Shown here: positions 31,290 through 38,759 of the stretch, in pieces
Numbering within the stretch: the stretch's first letter is position 1
Layout: every line of letters starts with the position of its first letter
Source of the DNA: a virus
IMG/VR virus record: IMGVR_UViG_3300025952_000007
Coordinates: 1 to 43,749 of that record
Direction: 5' to 3' (one strand)
Length of the DNA stretch: 43,749 nt
Notes under the pieces: model-generated
Databases searched by the model: none
Told to the model about the DNA's origin: nothing
The model's input: the letters and a program-made list of their open reading frames with translations, nothing else
Made by a program: the position numbers and the translations under genes

Positions 31290-31730
31290 ATGAATAATAA
31301 TACTATTTTAAAAAGATTTTTAATTAAAGTAATCATGATTATATTAATTATGATTACAATATCATTGGTTTTTTCAACTCTAAATAATGGAAAAAAAATA
31401 AAAGAAAGCCGGCCAGTAAAGACTATGAAAATAAAAACAATTAAAACATATAATTTTGATGGAAAATATAAAAATCAATATGGAGCGGTAATTGAAATTA
31501 AAGGCAACAAGGCTTTATTATATGCCAGTGCGGAAAAAGGCGAAATATCTATTGAAGATGATTTTATAGAATCTATTTTGTCCAATGATGGACAAACCAA
31601 GACTTTAAGATATCGTTATATTGATGATACTGGCGGGTATACTATAATAATCTGTGGTAAAAGTTTAAAAGTGACTTATGAAAAACCGGAGGAAAATGAT
31701 CTAATTGCTAATCAGTATAAAAAATTTTAA
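31290..31730 (+). CDS. Membrane-anchored extracytoplasmic protein after the tail genes
   Basis: The 146-residue protein has a basic start, one hydrophobic segment (about 12-29, VIMIILIMITISLVFS) and a hydrophilic, strand-rich outer part (YNFDGKYKNQYGAVIEIKGN, YRYIDDTGGYTIIICGK). The segment could be an uncleaved anchor or signal peptide; no lipobox or LPXTG was found. Being last in the late operon, it may act at the envelope during or after infection. It ends at the strong bidirectional terminator. Confidence 0.75.
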   Translation: MNNNTILKRFLIKVIMIILIMITISLVFSTLNNGKKIKESRPVKTMKIKTIKTYNFDGKYKNQYGAVIEIKGNKALLYASAEKGEISIEDDFIESILSNDGQTKTLRYRYIDDTGGYTIIICGKSLKVTYEKPEENDLIANQYKKF

Positions 31731-31749
31731 AGTGTCCAAAGGTGTCCAA

Positions 31750-31801
31750 AAAAATAATGCTATTAAAATTTTTTGAATATTATTTTAATAGCATTATTTT
31801 T
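31750..31801. terminator. Bidirectional terminator between late and FtsK-type operons
   Basis: A perfect 20-bp stem (31750-31769 with 31782-31801) with AAAATAATGCTATTAAAAT and its complement ends both the plus-strand tail operon and the minus-strand operon. A tandem GTGTCCAAA lies just before it (31733-31750). Confidence 0.93.
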
Positions 31802-31802
31802 A

Positions 31803-32849
31803 TTAAAATGAACTTTCTTTAATATATTTTAAACTGGTCCCGGAACTTTGAAAACAATTTAACTCATTTTTAATTTTTTTCCACTGCCCCTCTGTCAAGT
31901 CAAATATTTGTCTAATTTTCCCACTTGGTATTGTGTCCCCATCTTTGAAATTTTCATTTAAGTAAGTTGCAATTTCATTTTTTAAAATAGTTAAGTCCTT
32001 TTCTTTTAGTAAAATTACATTCTTAACTTTTCCTAACTCTTGACTTAACTTTTTATTTTCTTGACTTAACTCTGACTTAACTTTTCCTAACTCTTGACTT
32101 AACTCATTTTCTAACTCTGTCTTAACTTGTCCTAACTCTGTAATAGCTTCATTCTCATTAGATGTCTTAGTTACGATTTTAAATGTCTCTTGACATTTTT
32201 TAAATGTCTCTTGATTGTCACTTAAGTCAAAAGTTAAGTCATTCAAGTTATTATTATATTTGTTAAAAGTATCCATTCTTAACTTATGCAATTTATTAAA
32301 CATCATCATGCGAATTATTGAAAATAGGCCAACACTTTCAATTCTTTTTATCTTATTTTCTTGATAATTTAATAATCTAAAGTCACCGCCCATTGCTGTG
32401 GTTAACAATATTGAACCTTCTAAAAGTATGGATAATGCTAAATTCCATAAACTTTTTTCTTCAAAGAATTTATAATTATAATTTATGGATATTGCAAAAA
32501 GGCCCATTTGAAATATTTTAGCAATTAAATAATACCTAGAAAATTTATTTTTTATAGTTGATTCCTTGATGCATATGCTATACACTGACAGTTGACAAAA
32601 AATAATACCAATTATAAAGCCTGTTAATCCAAGGGTTGTTTTATGGGTTTTAAGTCCGCCAACAATGGTCATAATTGTGGAAGCTGTAAAGCCCATAAAA
32701 CCAATTAAGCCAAAAATATAACCCCAAAGTTTAGTTGAATTATCATATTTAATTTCATTTTTTAAATGGCTCATAGTCCTTTTTACACTTATAAGATTAT
32801 AATCCATCTTTATTTTTTTAATATTTTCTTTCATTTTTTCAATAGTCAT
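31803..32849 (-). CDS. Membrane protein with coiled coil and C-terminal DNA-binding-like domain
   Basis: The 348-residue protein has a charged N-terminus and membrane segments at about 42-63, 72-92, 105-122 and 137-153. A long coiled coil follows (about 215-300) with a repeated S-Q-E-L-G-K-V-K unit. The C-terminal domain (about 305-348) has IPSGKIRQIFDLTEGQWKKIKNEL, like a winged-helix or HTH fold, and ends GTSLKYIKESSF. A membrane anchor joined to a DNA-binding head by a stalk suggests a protein that ties DNA to the membrane. It is last of the operon with the FtsK-type ATPase. No known family was recognised; segregation or transfer is inference. Confidence 0.75.
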   Translation of the reverse strand: MTIEKMKENIKKIKMDYNLISVKRTMSHLKNEIKYDNSTKLWGYIFGLIGFMGFTASTIMTIVGGLKTHKTTLGLTGFIIGIIFCQLSVYSICIKESTIKNKFSRYYLIAKIFQMGLFAISINYNYKFFEEKSLWNLALSILLEGSILLTTAMGGDFRLLNYQENKIKRIESVGLFSIIRMMMFNKLHKLRMDTFNKYNNNLNDLTFDLSDNQETFKKCQETFKIVTKTSNENEAITELGQVKTELENELSQELGKVKSELSQENKKLSQELGKVKNVILLKEKDLTILKNEIATYLNENFKDGDTIPSGKIRQIFDLTEGQWKKIKNELNCFQSSGTSLKYIKESSF

Positions 32850-33332
32850 CTAATTATCCTCCCTTATCAATTTATATTTTCGATTCATTTCTATTATTTC
32901 ACTTATCCAACCAAGATTTAATAAATCATTAAATCTTTCTGATATTAAGTCCTTTCCACAATTAAAGTAATTTGCAATTAATCTATTACCTTCTTTTGTA
33001 TAAATATTATCTATTGCTTTATCTTTCATGTAAATATATAACATTTCAAATTGACATTGTTTACTAAGCTTTTTAAAGTTTTGGCGGTTATTTTCATTAA
33101 AATTTGGCTCATTTTCTGGGAAAATAACATCACCTTTTCCGCCGCCGCCACCTTGATAATATATAATAGTTGTTTTACCTTCTAAAAAATTCTTTAAATG
33201 TATTTCACTAAAATGACTATTGTAAGGAGGCTTTATCGGGTAAAGCGGGTTTATCAAGATTGGCTTTGATTCTGGTTGGTTTTGAATAGCCAACTGCTTT
33301 AATTGCTTCAAAAACTCTGTTATGATTATCAT
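32850..33332 (-). CDS. Winged-helix-like protein overlapping the ATPase gene
   Basis: The 160-residue protein starts 116 bases inside the 3' end of the ATPase gene in another frame. The ATG at 33332 is supported by AGGGGGTG seven bases upstream. N-terminal part is P/L/Q-rich; a GGGGGKGD turn occurs near residue 61; the C-terminal half (about 90-158) has CQFEMLYIYMKDKAIDNIYTKEGNRLIANYFNCGKDLISERFNDLLNLGW, typical of a replication-initiator or winged-helix DNA-binding domain. It is next to the membrane translocase, as initiator or relaxosome proteins are in mobile plasmids. Function inferred only. Confidence 0.72.
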   Translation of the reverse strand: MIIITEFLKQLKQLAIQNQPESKPILINPLYPIKPPYNSHFSEIHLKNFLEGKTTIIYYQGGGGGKGDVIFPENEPNFNENNRQNFKKLSKQCQFEMLYIYMKDKAIDNIYTKEGNRLIANYFNCGKDLISERFNDLLNLGWISEIIEMNRKYKLIREDN

Positions 33333-34983
33333 CTATAAACACCCCCTTTAATTTATAAACTTCGCCTTTTTCATTCTTGAAGCAAAAATATCCCTGCTCT
33401 TGATTCATTGCATAATTGTAATAATCTGGACTTTCTAACATGTATTTTATTTCCGATGATTCAGCAAATTTATGTATTAATCGGCCATCTGCTGAAACTC
33501 TCCAAGTCTTATAATATTGGTCATCGGTGGCTTTTTGTATAATGTCTATGAGATGAAATCCTGCCGATCGTGATTTTGTAAATAAATAAGTCCTTATATC
33601 CTTATAATTCATTTCCTGAGTTTCATTCCCAAAGTCAATTGTGTATTCTCTTTTATAATTCATTTGGACAGGAGTATTAATTTCATCACTTACAATTAAA
33701 AAAAATGGTAATGGATTATCCGGGAACATTTTATTATATTGGATTATGTCCCTGCATTCGATGCCAGTATCAAAAGTAACATCTTCAAATAGTTTATTTC
33801 TTCTCTTAAATTCGCCAATAAGATTAATATAAAATTCCATTTGGGCCGATTCGCTATCCTCTACCATATAAATATTTTTGATGCCTCGATATCTATTCAT
33901 AGCGGACCTTTTAAAATCGGTTATGAATACAACTAATTTATCGTAACTATAATAAATCATTCCATCAATACAACTTATGGCCGTGCAACTTTTTCCAGTA
34001 TTAGTCATACCACCAATTACCGCATGCGTTAATTTAGTCATATCAGAAAATATTACTTTTCCATTGGTAGGATCTATTCCTACGATAAACGGCAAAATCA
34101 TATCTTTAGGCGGTTTAACTGTCTCAATAACTTCATCTAAATAATACACTTTATTGTCCAACTTTTTGATTTTAAACTCATAATTTCCTTCGTTTGTTGT
34201 GATTTCTAATTTTCCAGATTTTAATCCTAATTTATGAGTTATTTCGGCTAATTCCCGGTTTAAAAATTTAAGTTTAATTTTGGATTGATAAATATATATA
34301 TCTTGATATTTGTCAGTAATTGAACTTATATAATATGGTATTCCTTTCATATCTTTTAAAATTTGTTCTAATCGTTCACGGCTACCAGGTTCCATTTTTG
34401 AATATCTATCGTCAAGACCTTTTTTATATTTGATATAAAACTTATTTCTATTTACAATATCATTTGTTATACTGGTAACAGTTGCATTTGTTATAATAGA
34501 AAATAGTATTTTGTGCTTTTCGTCTAGTGGTACATTGGACCTGACCTCCAATGTACCATTTACATTTTCAACAAGCCTTACTTTATTGTCATATTCTTCA
34601 TTAAGCCGCTCAATTATTTTATCTGTTATATATAAGGACCATAAAACAAATCTTATTAAGTCCAATGGATAACTTATTACCAAAGGCAAAAATAATATTT
34701 TAAGGGAAAAATTGAAGTAGTGAATAACTAATCCAGCCAGAACAATACCAATTATCATAATAGCTATAACTCCCCTAAAATCAAGTTTTTTGACATAACT
34801 CTTTGTTAGTCTCATAAATGAAAATAATTTATTTCTTTTTTTTTGCTTTACCATGGCCAGTTTAAAACCATGGGAAACCAAAATAAAAAGAAAGCCAAAC
34901 AATGGATTGATTTTAAAATATTGAAGTATACCAGCTAACACAATACTTGCAATTACTTCAAATTTTGTTACTAAAATCTTCAT
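33217..34983 (-). CDS. Membrane FtsK/SpoIIIE-type DNA translocase
   Basis: The 588-residue protein has two pairs of N-terminal membrane segments (about 8-45 and 71-118). A cytoplasmic linker region follows, then an FtsK-type motor with Walker A GGMTNTGKS (324-332), Walker B FFLIVSDE (427-434) and arginine/sensor region FTKSRSAGFHLIDIIQKA (about 463-480). There is no gamma DNA-orienting domain at the C-terminus. Size and layout are closer to Gram-positive conjugation coupling proteins such as TcpA and to ICE FtsK-like proteins than to bacterial FtsK (which is larger). It would pump double- or single-stranded DNA at the membrane. It heads the minus-strand operon behind a perfect promoter, divergent from an AbrB-like gene. 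Such genes are unusual in siphophages. Confidence 0.86.
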   Translation of the reverse strand: MKILVTKFEVIASIVLAGILQYFKINPLFGFLFILVSHGFKLAMVKQKKRNKLFSFMRLTKSYVKKLDFRGVIAIMIIGIVLAGLVIHYFNFSLKILFLPLVISYPLDLIRFVLWSLYITDKIIERLNEEYDNKVRLVENVNGTLEVRSNVPLDEKHKILFSIITNATVTSITNDIVNRNKFYIKYKKGLDDRYSKMEPGSRERLEQILKDMKGIPYYISSITDKYQDIYIYQSKIKLKFLNRELAEITHKLGLKSGKLEITTNEGNYEFKIKKLDNKVYYLDEVIETVKPPKDMILPFIVGIDPTNGKVIFSDMTKLTHAVIGGMTNTGKSCTAISCIDGMIYYSYDKLVVFITDFKRSAMNRYRGIKNIYMVEDSESAQMEFYINLIGEFKRRNKLFEDVTFDTGIECRDIIQYNKMFPDNPLPFFLIVSDEINTPVQMNYKREYTIDFGNETQEMNYKDIRTYLFTKSRSAGFHLIDIIQKATDDQYYKTWRVSADGRLIHKFAESSEIKYMLESPDYYNYAMNQEQGYFCFKNEKGEVYKLKGVFIDDNHNRVFEAIKAVGYSKPTRIKANLDKPALPDKASLQ

Positions 34984-34998
34984 ATTCTTTTTACCTCC

Positions 34999-35027
34999 TT
35001 GCTTTTTTTTAGTAATTATATTATACT
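34999..35027 (+). promoter_or_regulatory. Promoter of the AbrB-like gene, overlapping the opposing promoter
   Basis: TTGCTT (34999-35004), 17 bases, TATACT (35022-35027). Its -10 overlaps the -10 of the minus-strand promoter. TTAGTA (35009-35014) and TACTAA (35024-35029) form a dyad over both -10 regions, a candidate operator. Confidence 0.72.
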
Positions 35028-35048
35028 AACATTGTAAGTACATGTCAA
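35020..35048 (-). promoter_or_regulatory. Promoter of the FtsK-type operon
   Basis: On the minus strand TTGACA (plus coordinates 35043-35048), 17 bases, TATAAT (35020-35025): perfect consensus. The -10 box shares four positions with that of the opposing promoter, so the two cannot easily fire together. Confidence 0.9.
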
Positions 35049-35070
35049 GATAGGAAGGAGTTTACATAAT

Positions 35071-35244
35071 ATGGAAATTATAAAGAACCTGCAAAAGCAT
35101 GGAAATAGTAAATGTATAGTAATTGATTCCTGGATTTTAAAGCAATTAGGAATTTTTAAGAAATTTAAAATGATCATAGAGCAAAAAAGAATAATAATTG
35201 AAAGGGTGGAGGAAAATGAAGTTACCAAGCGAAATGACGAATAA
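35071..35244 (+). CDS. AbrB/MazE-like DNA-binding protein 1
   Basis: The 57-residue protein MEIIKNLQKHGNSKCIVIDS continues WILKQLGI and ends in a hydrophobic strand IIEQKRIIIERV. The HGNSxxIxI...LxxLGI...xRIII pattern is that of swapped-hairpin AbrB/MazE domains, which bind DNA as dimers. The gene is divergent from the FtsK-type operon with overlapping promoters, so it is the likely regulator of both. It is paralogous in layout to the AbrB-like gene at 41155. A toxin gene of MazF type was not found beside it. Confidence 0.83.
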   Translation: MEIIKNLQKHGNSKCIVIDSWILKQLGIFKKFKMIIEQKRIIIERVEENEVTKRNDE

Positions 35245-35752
35245 TAACAAGATTTTTGAACTTTTAAGAGACTTACAAAAAGAGGTCGAAGATTTTAGAA
35301 ATAAATCAATTTTATTAGTATTTATTGATGATAAATGTTCAAATAATTTTTGTAACATTATTGATCAATATATTAATGAAATTAGATTAGTTTTAAATGG
35401 TGAAGAAAATGAAACAAAAGGATTATCAATAGCTAAAGAAATGTTAAACAACAATATACCTATTCCAGAACTTAAAAGATGTATAATGTGTGACAAAATA
35501 TTATCTAATCAAAAAGATTCATATCCAACAAATCATTATCTTTGTGGCAGTGAATGTACTCAATATTATTTGAGTCTATCTAAATGGAGCAAAAAGGATA
35601 AAATATTTATTTTAAATGAAGATATGCTTAACAATTTTAGGGAACTTCACGGAATAAATCCTATTGACGATATTGAAATTGGAAAAAGAATTGATAACAA
35701 GGACCGGAAAGAAATATTTAAAATTTTTGGAGTTGATGAAGATGAAAGTTAA
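35216..35752 (+). CDS. Unknown protein with a zinc-ribbon-like segment
   Basis: The 178-residue protein has a helical N-terminal half (NKIFELLRDLQKEVEDFRNK) and a cysteine set at about residues 83-110 (KRCIMCDKILSN...HYLCGSECTQYY), CxxC plus CxxxC, likely one zinc site. The ATG at 35216 is chosen for the GGTGGAGG site upstream; it overlaps the AbrB-like gene by 29 bases in another frame. It belongs to the AbrB-led operon. No family recognised. Confidence 0.75.
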   Translation: MKLPSEMTNNNKIFELLRDLQKEVEDFRNKSILLVFIDDKCSNNFCNIIDQYINEIRLVLNGEENETKGLSIAKEMLNNNIPIPELKRCIMCDKILSNQKDSYPTNHYLCGSECTQYYLSLSKWSKKDKIFILNEDMLNNFRELHGINPIDDIEIGKRIDNKDRKEIFKIFGVDEDES

Positions 35753-35957
35753 AATTGATTGGCCCTTAGTATGTAAATTAACTTATCAAATTGACAATGA
35801 ATTATTACAGACATTGGAAAGACATTATATTAAAGGTAAAGGCCAAAATGATCATGTCATTATAAGGGCAGAAGAATTTAAAAGAATCATATATATGATC
35901 TTGGATTCTACAAAAAATATAAGGAGGTGTCGGACTTATGAACAAAAAAGGCCATAG
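35742..35957 (+). CDS. Small unknown protein
   Basis: A 71-residue protein (MKVKIDWPLVCKLTYQIDNE...) starts in the last codons of the preceding gene, with GGAG nine bases upstream. It contains an acidic helix LLQTLERHYIKG and VIIRAEEFKRIIYMILDS, and it overlaps the next gene's start by 20 bases. It was not recognised. Confidence 0.65.
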   Translation: MKVKIDWPLVCKLTYQIDNELLQTLERHYIKGKGQNDHVIIRAEEFKRIIYMILDSTKNIRRCRTYEQKRP

Positions 35958-36357
35958 TGTGGGAGCGGCTATAGCATCGGGGTTAACAATTTATTACTTA
36001 AAAGATTCATATTTTGTTGAAGCCATTACAGTTGGTGGAGTTGTTATTGGTTCATTCTGGCCGGATCTTGATGCTGAGTATTCATATATCAAGTCAAAAT
36101 TGCCAATAATCCCAAATGTAATTGAATTTATTCAAAAAGTTTTACCAGAAAATAATATTACTTGCCATCGTGGCGCGTTATTTCATTCGATTTTGACCTT
36201 AATTCCCTTTGCAATATTTTATAAGGTCCCATTTGTTTTAGGGATGGGAATAGGTATTCTAGGCCACCATTTATTAGATATGACAACTCCGGCCGGCCTA
36301 AGATATTTTTACCCTTATAAAGTAAAAGTTCATGTTTGGAGGCGAATAAAAAAATGA
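35938..36357 (+). CDS. YdjM/DUF457-like membrane metal-dependent hydrolase family protein
   Basis: The 139-residue protein has hydrophobic segments around 8-22, 32-46, 85-103 and a short one near 105-120. Charged, conserved-looking motifs lie between them: KGHSVGAAIASG, GSFWPDLDAEYSYIK, CHRGALFHSILTL and GILGHHLLDMTTPAGLRYFYP. The repeated H, D and E pattern near membrane segments matches the YdjM (DUF457) group. E. coli YdjM is LexA-regulated; an enzymatic role is uncertain. In a phage, it could modify the membrane or aid persistence (inference). AAGGAGGTG ribosome site. Confidence 0.84.
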   Translation: MNKKGHSVGAAIASGLTIYYLKDSYFVEAITVGGVVIGSFWPDLDAEYSYIKSKLPIIPNVIEFIQKVLPENNITCHRGALFHSILTLIPFAIFYKVPFVLGMGIGILGHHLLDMTTPAGLRYFYPYKVKVHVWRRIKK

Positions 36358-36605
36358 TGGAATTAGTTATTAAGTTAAAAAATGATTGTAAATTAGATAG
36401 TTTAAATAGTTTACATAATTATGTAAATTGTAATTTCGAAAAACAAATTAAAAACGCATTTATAAACCACTTGAAAAAGGATGATAGTGAATATGTGTTT
36501 GTTTTGGATAATGTAACTATTGATAGCCTATTTTTAACACCATTATTGAATTTTGAGCCTGTAAATAGTTTTTATATTTTAGAAAGGTTGGAAAAAATAG
36601 TATGA
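36354..36605 (+). CDS. Small unknown protein
   Basis: The 83-residue protein begins M-M-E-L-V-I-K-L-K-N-D. Start ATG at 36354 overlaps the preceding stop (ATGA). It has a helical, basic first half and an acidic strand-rich second half (YVFVLDNVTIDSLFLTPLLNF). Its stop overlaps the next start. No family recognised. Confidence 0.65.
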   Translation: MMELVIKLKNDCKLDSLNSLHNYVNCNFEKQIKNAFINHLKKDDSEYVFVLDNVTIDSLFLTPLLNFEPVNSFYILERLEKIV

Positions 36606-36901
36606 ATAATGAAATTATTGGAAATTGTGGATTATTTGAAAAACATCTTAAAACTATGATTCAAAATATGAATGAACAAATGAGAATATTTAATGAATTT
36701 AATGCAATTATAGGAATGGATATTTACTCATTCTTAGAGTTATATAAGGCTGGAATAATTATAATTCCTAAATTATCGGAATTAGCAAAATGTTGTAATG
36801 AAATTGGGGCCAATACTATTATTAATATTTTCAGAGTATTTGATAAAGATACCAGCCAATTAATGAAAGAATTAAAGGAGTTGAATAATGATGATGGGTG
36901 A
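36602..36901 (+). CDS. Small helical protein
   Basis: The 99-residue protein has amphipathic helices (LFEKHLKTMIQNMNEQMRIFNEFNAIIG; YKAGIIIIPKLSELAKCC) and an acidic tail KELNNDDG. It is translationally coupled to the previous gene by ATGA overlap. No family recognised. Confidence 0.68.
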   Translation: MNNEIIGNCGLFEKHLKTMIQNMNEQMRIFNEFNAIIGMDIYSFLELYKAGIIIIPKLSELAKCCNEIGANTIINIFRVFDKDTSQLMKELKELNNDDG

Positions 36902-37022
36902 TGAAACGTTAATAAAAATTATATTTGGTTATATTTGTATCATAATTTTTATTACAATAATTGTAAACATCCTAAGGAAGCTAAGAAAACGACTAACTAT
37001 AAAGAATTTTAATAGAAGGTGA
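36888..37022 (+). CDS. Small membrane protein with basic tail
   Basis: A 44-residue frame starts with three ATG codons after GGAG, overlapping the preceding stop. One hydrophobic segment (about 8-29, IKIIFGYICIIIFITIIVNI) is followed by LRKLRKRLTIKNFNRR. It would sit with its basic tail in the cytoplasm. The 15-base dispersed motif encodes L-R-K-L-R-K here. Confidence 0.68.
   Translation: MMMGDETLIKIIFGYICIIIFITIIVNILRKLRKRLTIKNFNRR
36974..36988 (+). repeat. Dispersed 15-base motif, copy 5
   Basis: Exact AAGGAAGCTAAGAAA in the small membrane gene, in the L-R-K-L-R-K frame. Confidence 0.85.
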
Positions 37023-37026
37023 TTCA

Positions 37027-37296
37027 ATGCAAAAAAATGGTCCAAATGATGATATTGGATGGATAATTGGAGGAATAATTAAAACATTTGGTTATTCCTT
37101 CATAGGAATTTTTAATATTTTGCTTCATCCAATTAAATTTATTTTAAATATTATAATTTTAATAATAATCGGCTTTTTAATCTGGCAAAGAATTAATAAT
37201 AGATGTGTAGTCAATTGGATAGATTTGATCTTACTAATATCCTTTTTTAAATTACTAGGCTATACAGGGGAAAGGGGGAGTTTAGTTAAAAAATAA
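37027..37296 (+). CDS. Small membrane protein
   Basis: The 89-residue protein has a polar start (QKNGPNDDIGW), two or three membrane segments (IIGGIIKTFGYSFIGIF; IKFILNIIILIIIGFLIW; IDLILLISFFKLL), and a basic end (ERGSLVKK). It is the last plus-strand gene of the AbrB-led operon before a terminator. The function is unknown; position with YdjM-like and other small membrane proteins suggests an envelope-directed cluster. Confidence 0.72.
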   Translation: MQKNGPNDDIGWIIGGIIKTFGYSFIGIFNILLHPIKFILNIIILIIIGFLIWQRINNRCVVNWIDLILLISFFKLLGYTGERGSLVKK

Positions 37297-37313
37297 CTAA
37301 GCTCTTCCCTTTT
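37271..37313. terminator. Terminator after the membrane operon
   Basis: TTAGTTA (37282-37288) pairs with TAACTAA (37294-37300), extended by AAAGGG and CCCTTT after a small internal loop. It is followed by TTTTGATTTTA. It stops plus-strand transcription and could also serve the convergent minus-strand operon. Confidence 0.7.
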
Positions 37314-37332
37314 GATTTTAGAATTTTCGATA

Positions 37333-37503
37333 TCAATTCTTATCATATATTACATTATTCATCTCTAAAAGTAAATATTCGTAGTCTGCATTATATAATT
37401 TTACAATATCTTTAATTCTATTGATAATATCTAGTCCATTCTTGGGATAATCTTCTAGCAATTTTCTTTCAAAGTCATTCAAAAAGATAAATGGTTTATC
37501 CAT
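37333..37503 (-). CDS. Small acidic/helical protein
   Basis: The 56-residue protein (MDKPFIFLNDFERKLLEDYP...) is helical and charged, ending NNVIYDKN. The ATG at 37503 has GGAGG upstream and overlaps the preceding gene by 8 bases. It is the last gene of the minus-strand primase operon. The function is unknown. Confidence 0.68.
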   Translation of the reverse strand: MDKPFIFLNDFERKLLEDYPKNGLDIINRIKDIVKLYNADYEYLLLEMNNVIYDKN

Positions 37504-37846
37504 ATGAATCCTCCGCCCTTTTATATAAAATTTCCCATGATGACATTAGTAATTCCATATCTTGGCATAGCGTGACTTTAGTAACTTTTAAATTTTCTTT
37601 TACCCATTTGGCCATACCCTTTCTATCTTCAATATAGACCATCTTTAAAAGATCAATAATATCATTCTGTATATTTTCCACCGGGTTATATAAAACATGT
37701 CTTGTATGAGCCTTTTCGTCACACTCAGTACAATAAAAATCAATTATAGCCTCTTTATAGTTGTATAAGCATTTCATTTTAAGGCCACCACAAGCACATT
37801 TTATATATTTATAGGTATCTGTTTGTAAAAAATTATCATACTTCAT
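37496..37846 (-). CDS. Zinc-ribbon-like protein
   Basis: The 116-residue protein has CACGG at about 17-21, CLYN at 26 and FYCTECDEKAHTRH at about 37-50: two C-x-C / C-x-x-C knuckles that would hold one zinc. The C-terminal half is helical. It overlaps the CHC2 gene by 11 bases and may act with it in DNA binding. No exact family recognised. Confidence 0.72.
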   Translation of the reverse strand: MKYDNFLQTDTYKYIKCACGGLKMKCLYNYKEAIIDFYCTECDEKAHTRHVLYNPVENIQNDIIDLLKMVYIEDRKGMAKWVKENLKVTKVTLCQDMELLMSSWEILYKRAEDSYG

Positions 37847-38354
37847 AATAACCCACCGCCTTTAAATCATAAATATAACTAATCAGTCTTTTATCATCAT
37901 CTAAAAGACTTTCTATTTTTAAGTTTAATTTCTCATTATTCTTTTTACAGGCCCAGCCAATAAAATCATTAATTTCCTGGGCAATTCTTTTATTTTCTTG
38001 CCATTCTAATATTGCCAAAATTTGGTTTTCACGTTTACAAGCAAAACTTTGTTCGGTTTGAGTGAGGTTGAATCGTTCGCCTAGGTGTTTACATGCTTCA
38101 TTAAAATTCATATGATTCATTTCCATTATAAAATCAATGACACTGCCACCCTGGCAACACTTTGAATGTGAAGTGTATAAATTTAACTTAGTGTTTACCT
38201 GGAAGTGATTCAAGTGTTGGCAGAATGGACAATATTTAAATATATAACCTACATCAATGCGGGTTTTTTGAGTATTAACCATGTAAAGGTTTAGTAAGTC
38301 CAGGATTTTAACTCTGGACTTGATTTCTGCGGCGCTATAACTTTTATACTTCAT
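37836..38354 (-). CDS. CHC2-type zinc-finger protein (primase-like)
   Basis: The 172-residue protein fits the N-terminal zinc domain of DnaG-type primases. Features are IKSRVKILDLLNLY, KYCPFCQHLNHFQVNTKLNLYTSHSKCCQGGSVIDF with metal-binding residues around C42, C45, H48 or H50 and C66/C67, then IMEMNHMNFNEACKHLGERF. No TOPRIM catalytic domain follows, and none was found elsewhere. It may recognise primer sites for host primase or a split enzyme. Start at 38354 is chosen, after GGTGG; an earlier ATG at 38375 would overlap more of the upstream gene. Confidence 0.85.
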   Translation of the reverse strand: MKYKSYSAAEIKSRVKILDLLNLYMVNTQKTRIDVGYIFKYCPFCQHLNHFQVNTKLNLYTSHSKCCQGGSVIDFIMEMNHMNFNEACKHLGERFNLTQTEQSFACKRENQILAILEWQENKRIAQEINDFIGWACKKNNEKLNLKIESLLDDDKRLISYIYDLKAVGYYEV

Positions 38355-38566
38355 ATTTCCACCATCCAAACACATTTTAAAATTTCTAATTTACAACAAT
38401 CTTTAAAATTAAGTGTTTCTTTTAATATTATTGCAACATGAGACTCCATTAAATACTCAGGATCTTCATCACTTTCTAAGTTGGCCACTACTATGCAATT
38501 TTGATGTATTGAACCATAAATCGAATTTGTAATTTTGTAATTTACCTTATATTTGGCAATTTTCAT
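38351..38566 (-). CDS. Small unknown protein
   Basis: The 71-residue protein (MKIAKYKVNYKITNSIYGSI...) is strand-rich at the start (IHQNCIVVANLES) and helical at the end. It starts in the stop of the upstream gene and overlaps the next by four bases, so it is tightly coupled. No family recognised. Confidence 0.68.
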   Translation of the reverse strand: MKIAKYKVNYKITNSIYGSIHQNCIVVANLESDEDPEYLMESHVAIILKETLNFKDCCKLEILKCVWMVEI

Positions 38567-38742
38567 GATTTTACATCTCCTTCCAATTCTAAATATTTTT
38601 TAATTGCTTGACTTCTACACTTTTCACAATCCATTGAGCAGTCCTGATCTTCTAAGCCTAACAATGAAGGGCAGCGGCCATGGCCATAATTTACAAAAAA
38701 TAGTATTAATTTTTCTAATAATTCCTTTTCCTTATTTTTCAT
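38563..38742 (-). CDS. Small four-cysteine protein
   Basis: The 59-residue protein starts MKNKEKELLEKLILFFVNYG and carries RCPSLLGLEDQDCSMDCEKC (about 23-42), four cysteines with C-x3-C-x2-C at the end, likely one zinc. Similar small C-S-x-D-C-E-x-C proteins occur in phages. AGGAGG lies before the ATG. It leads the minus-strand primase operon behind the promoter at 38776. Confidence 0.75.
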   Translation of the reverse strand: MKNKEKELLEKLILFFVNYGHGRCPSLLGLEDQDCSMDCEKCRSQAIKKYLELEGDVKS

Positions 38743-38759
38743 AATTTCATCCTCCTAAA

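Noticed and set aside
35071-35752. Toxin-antitoxin pair starting with the AbrB-like protein
   Set aside because: The next protein has a zinc-ribbon pattern and no toxin motif; divergent promoter layout suits a regulator.
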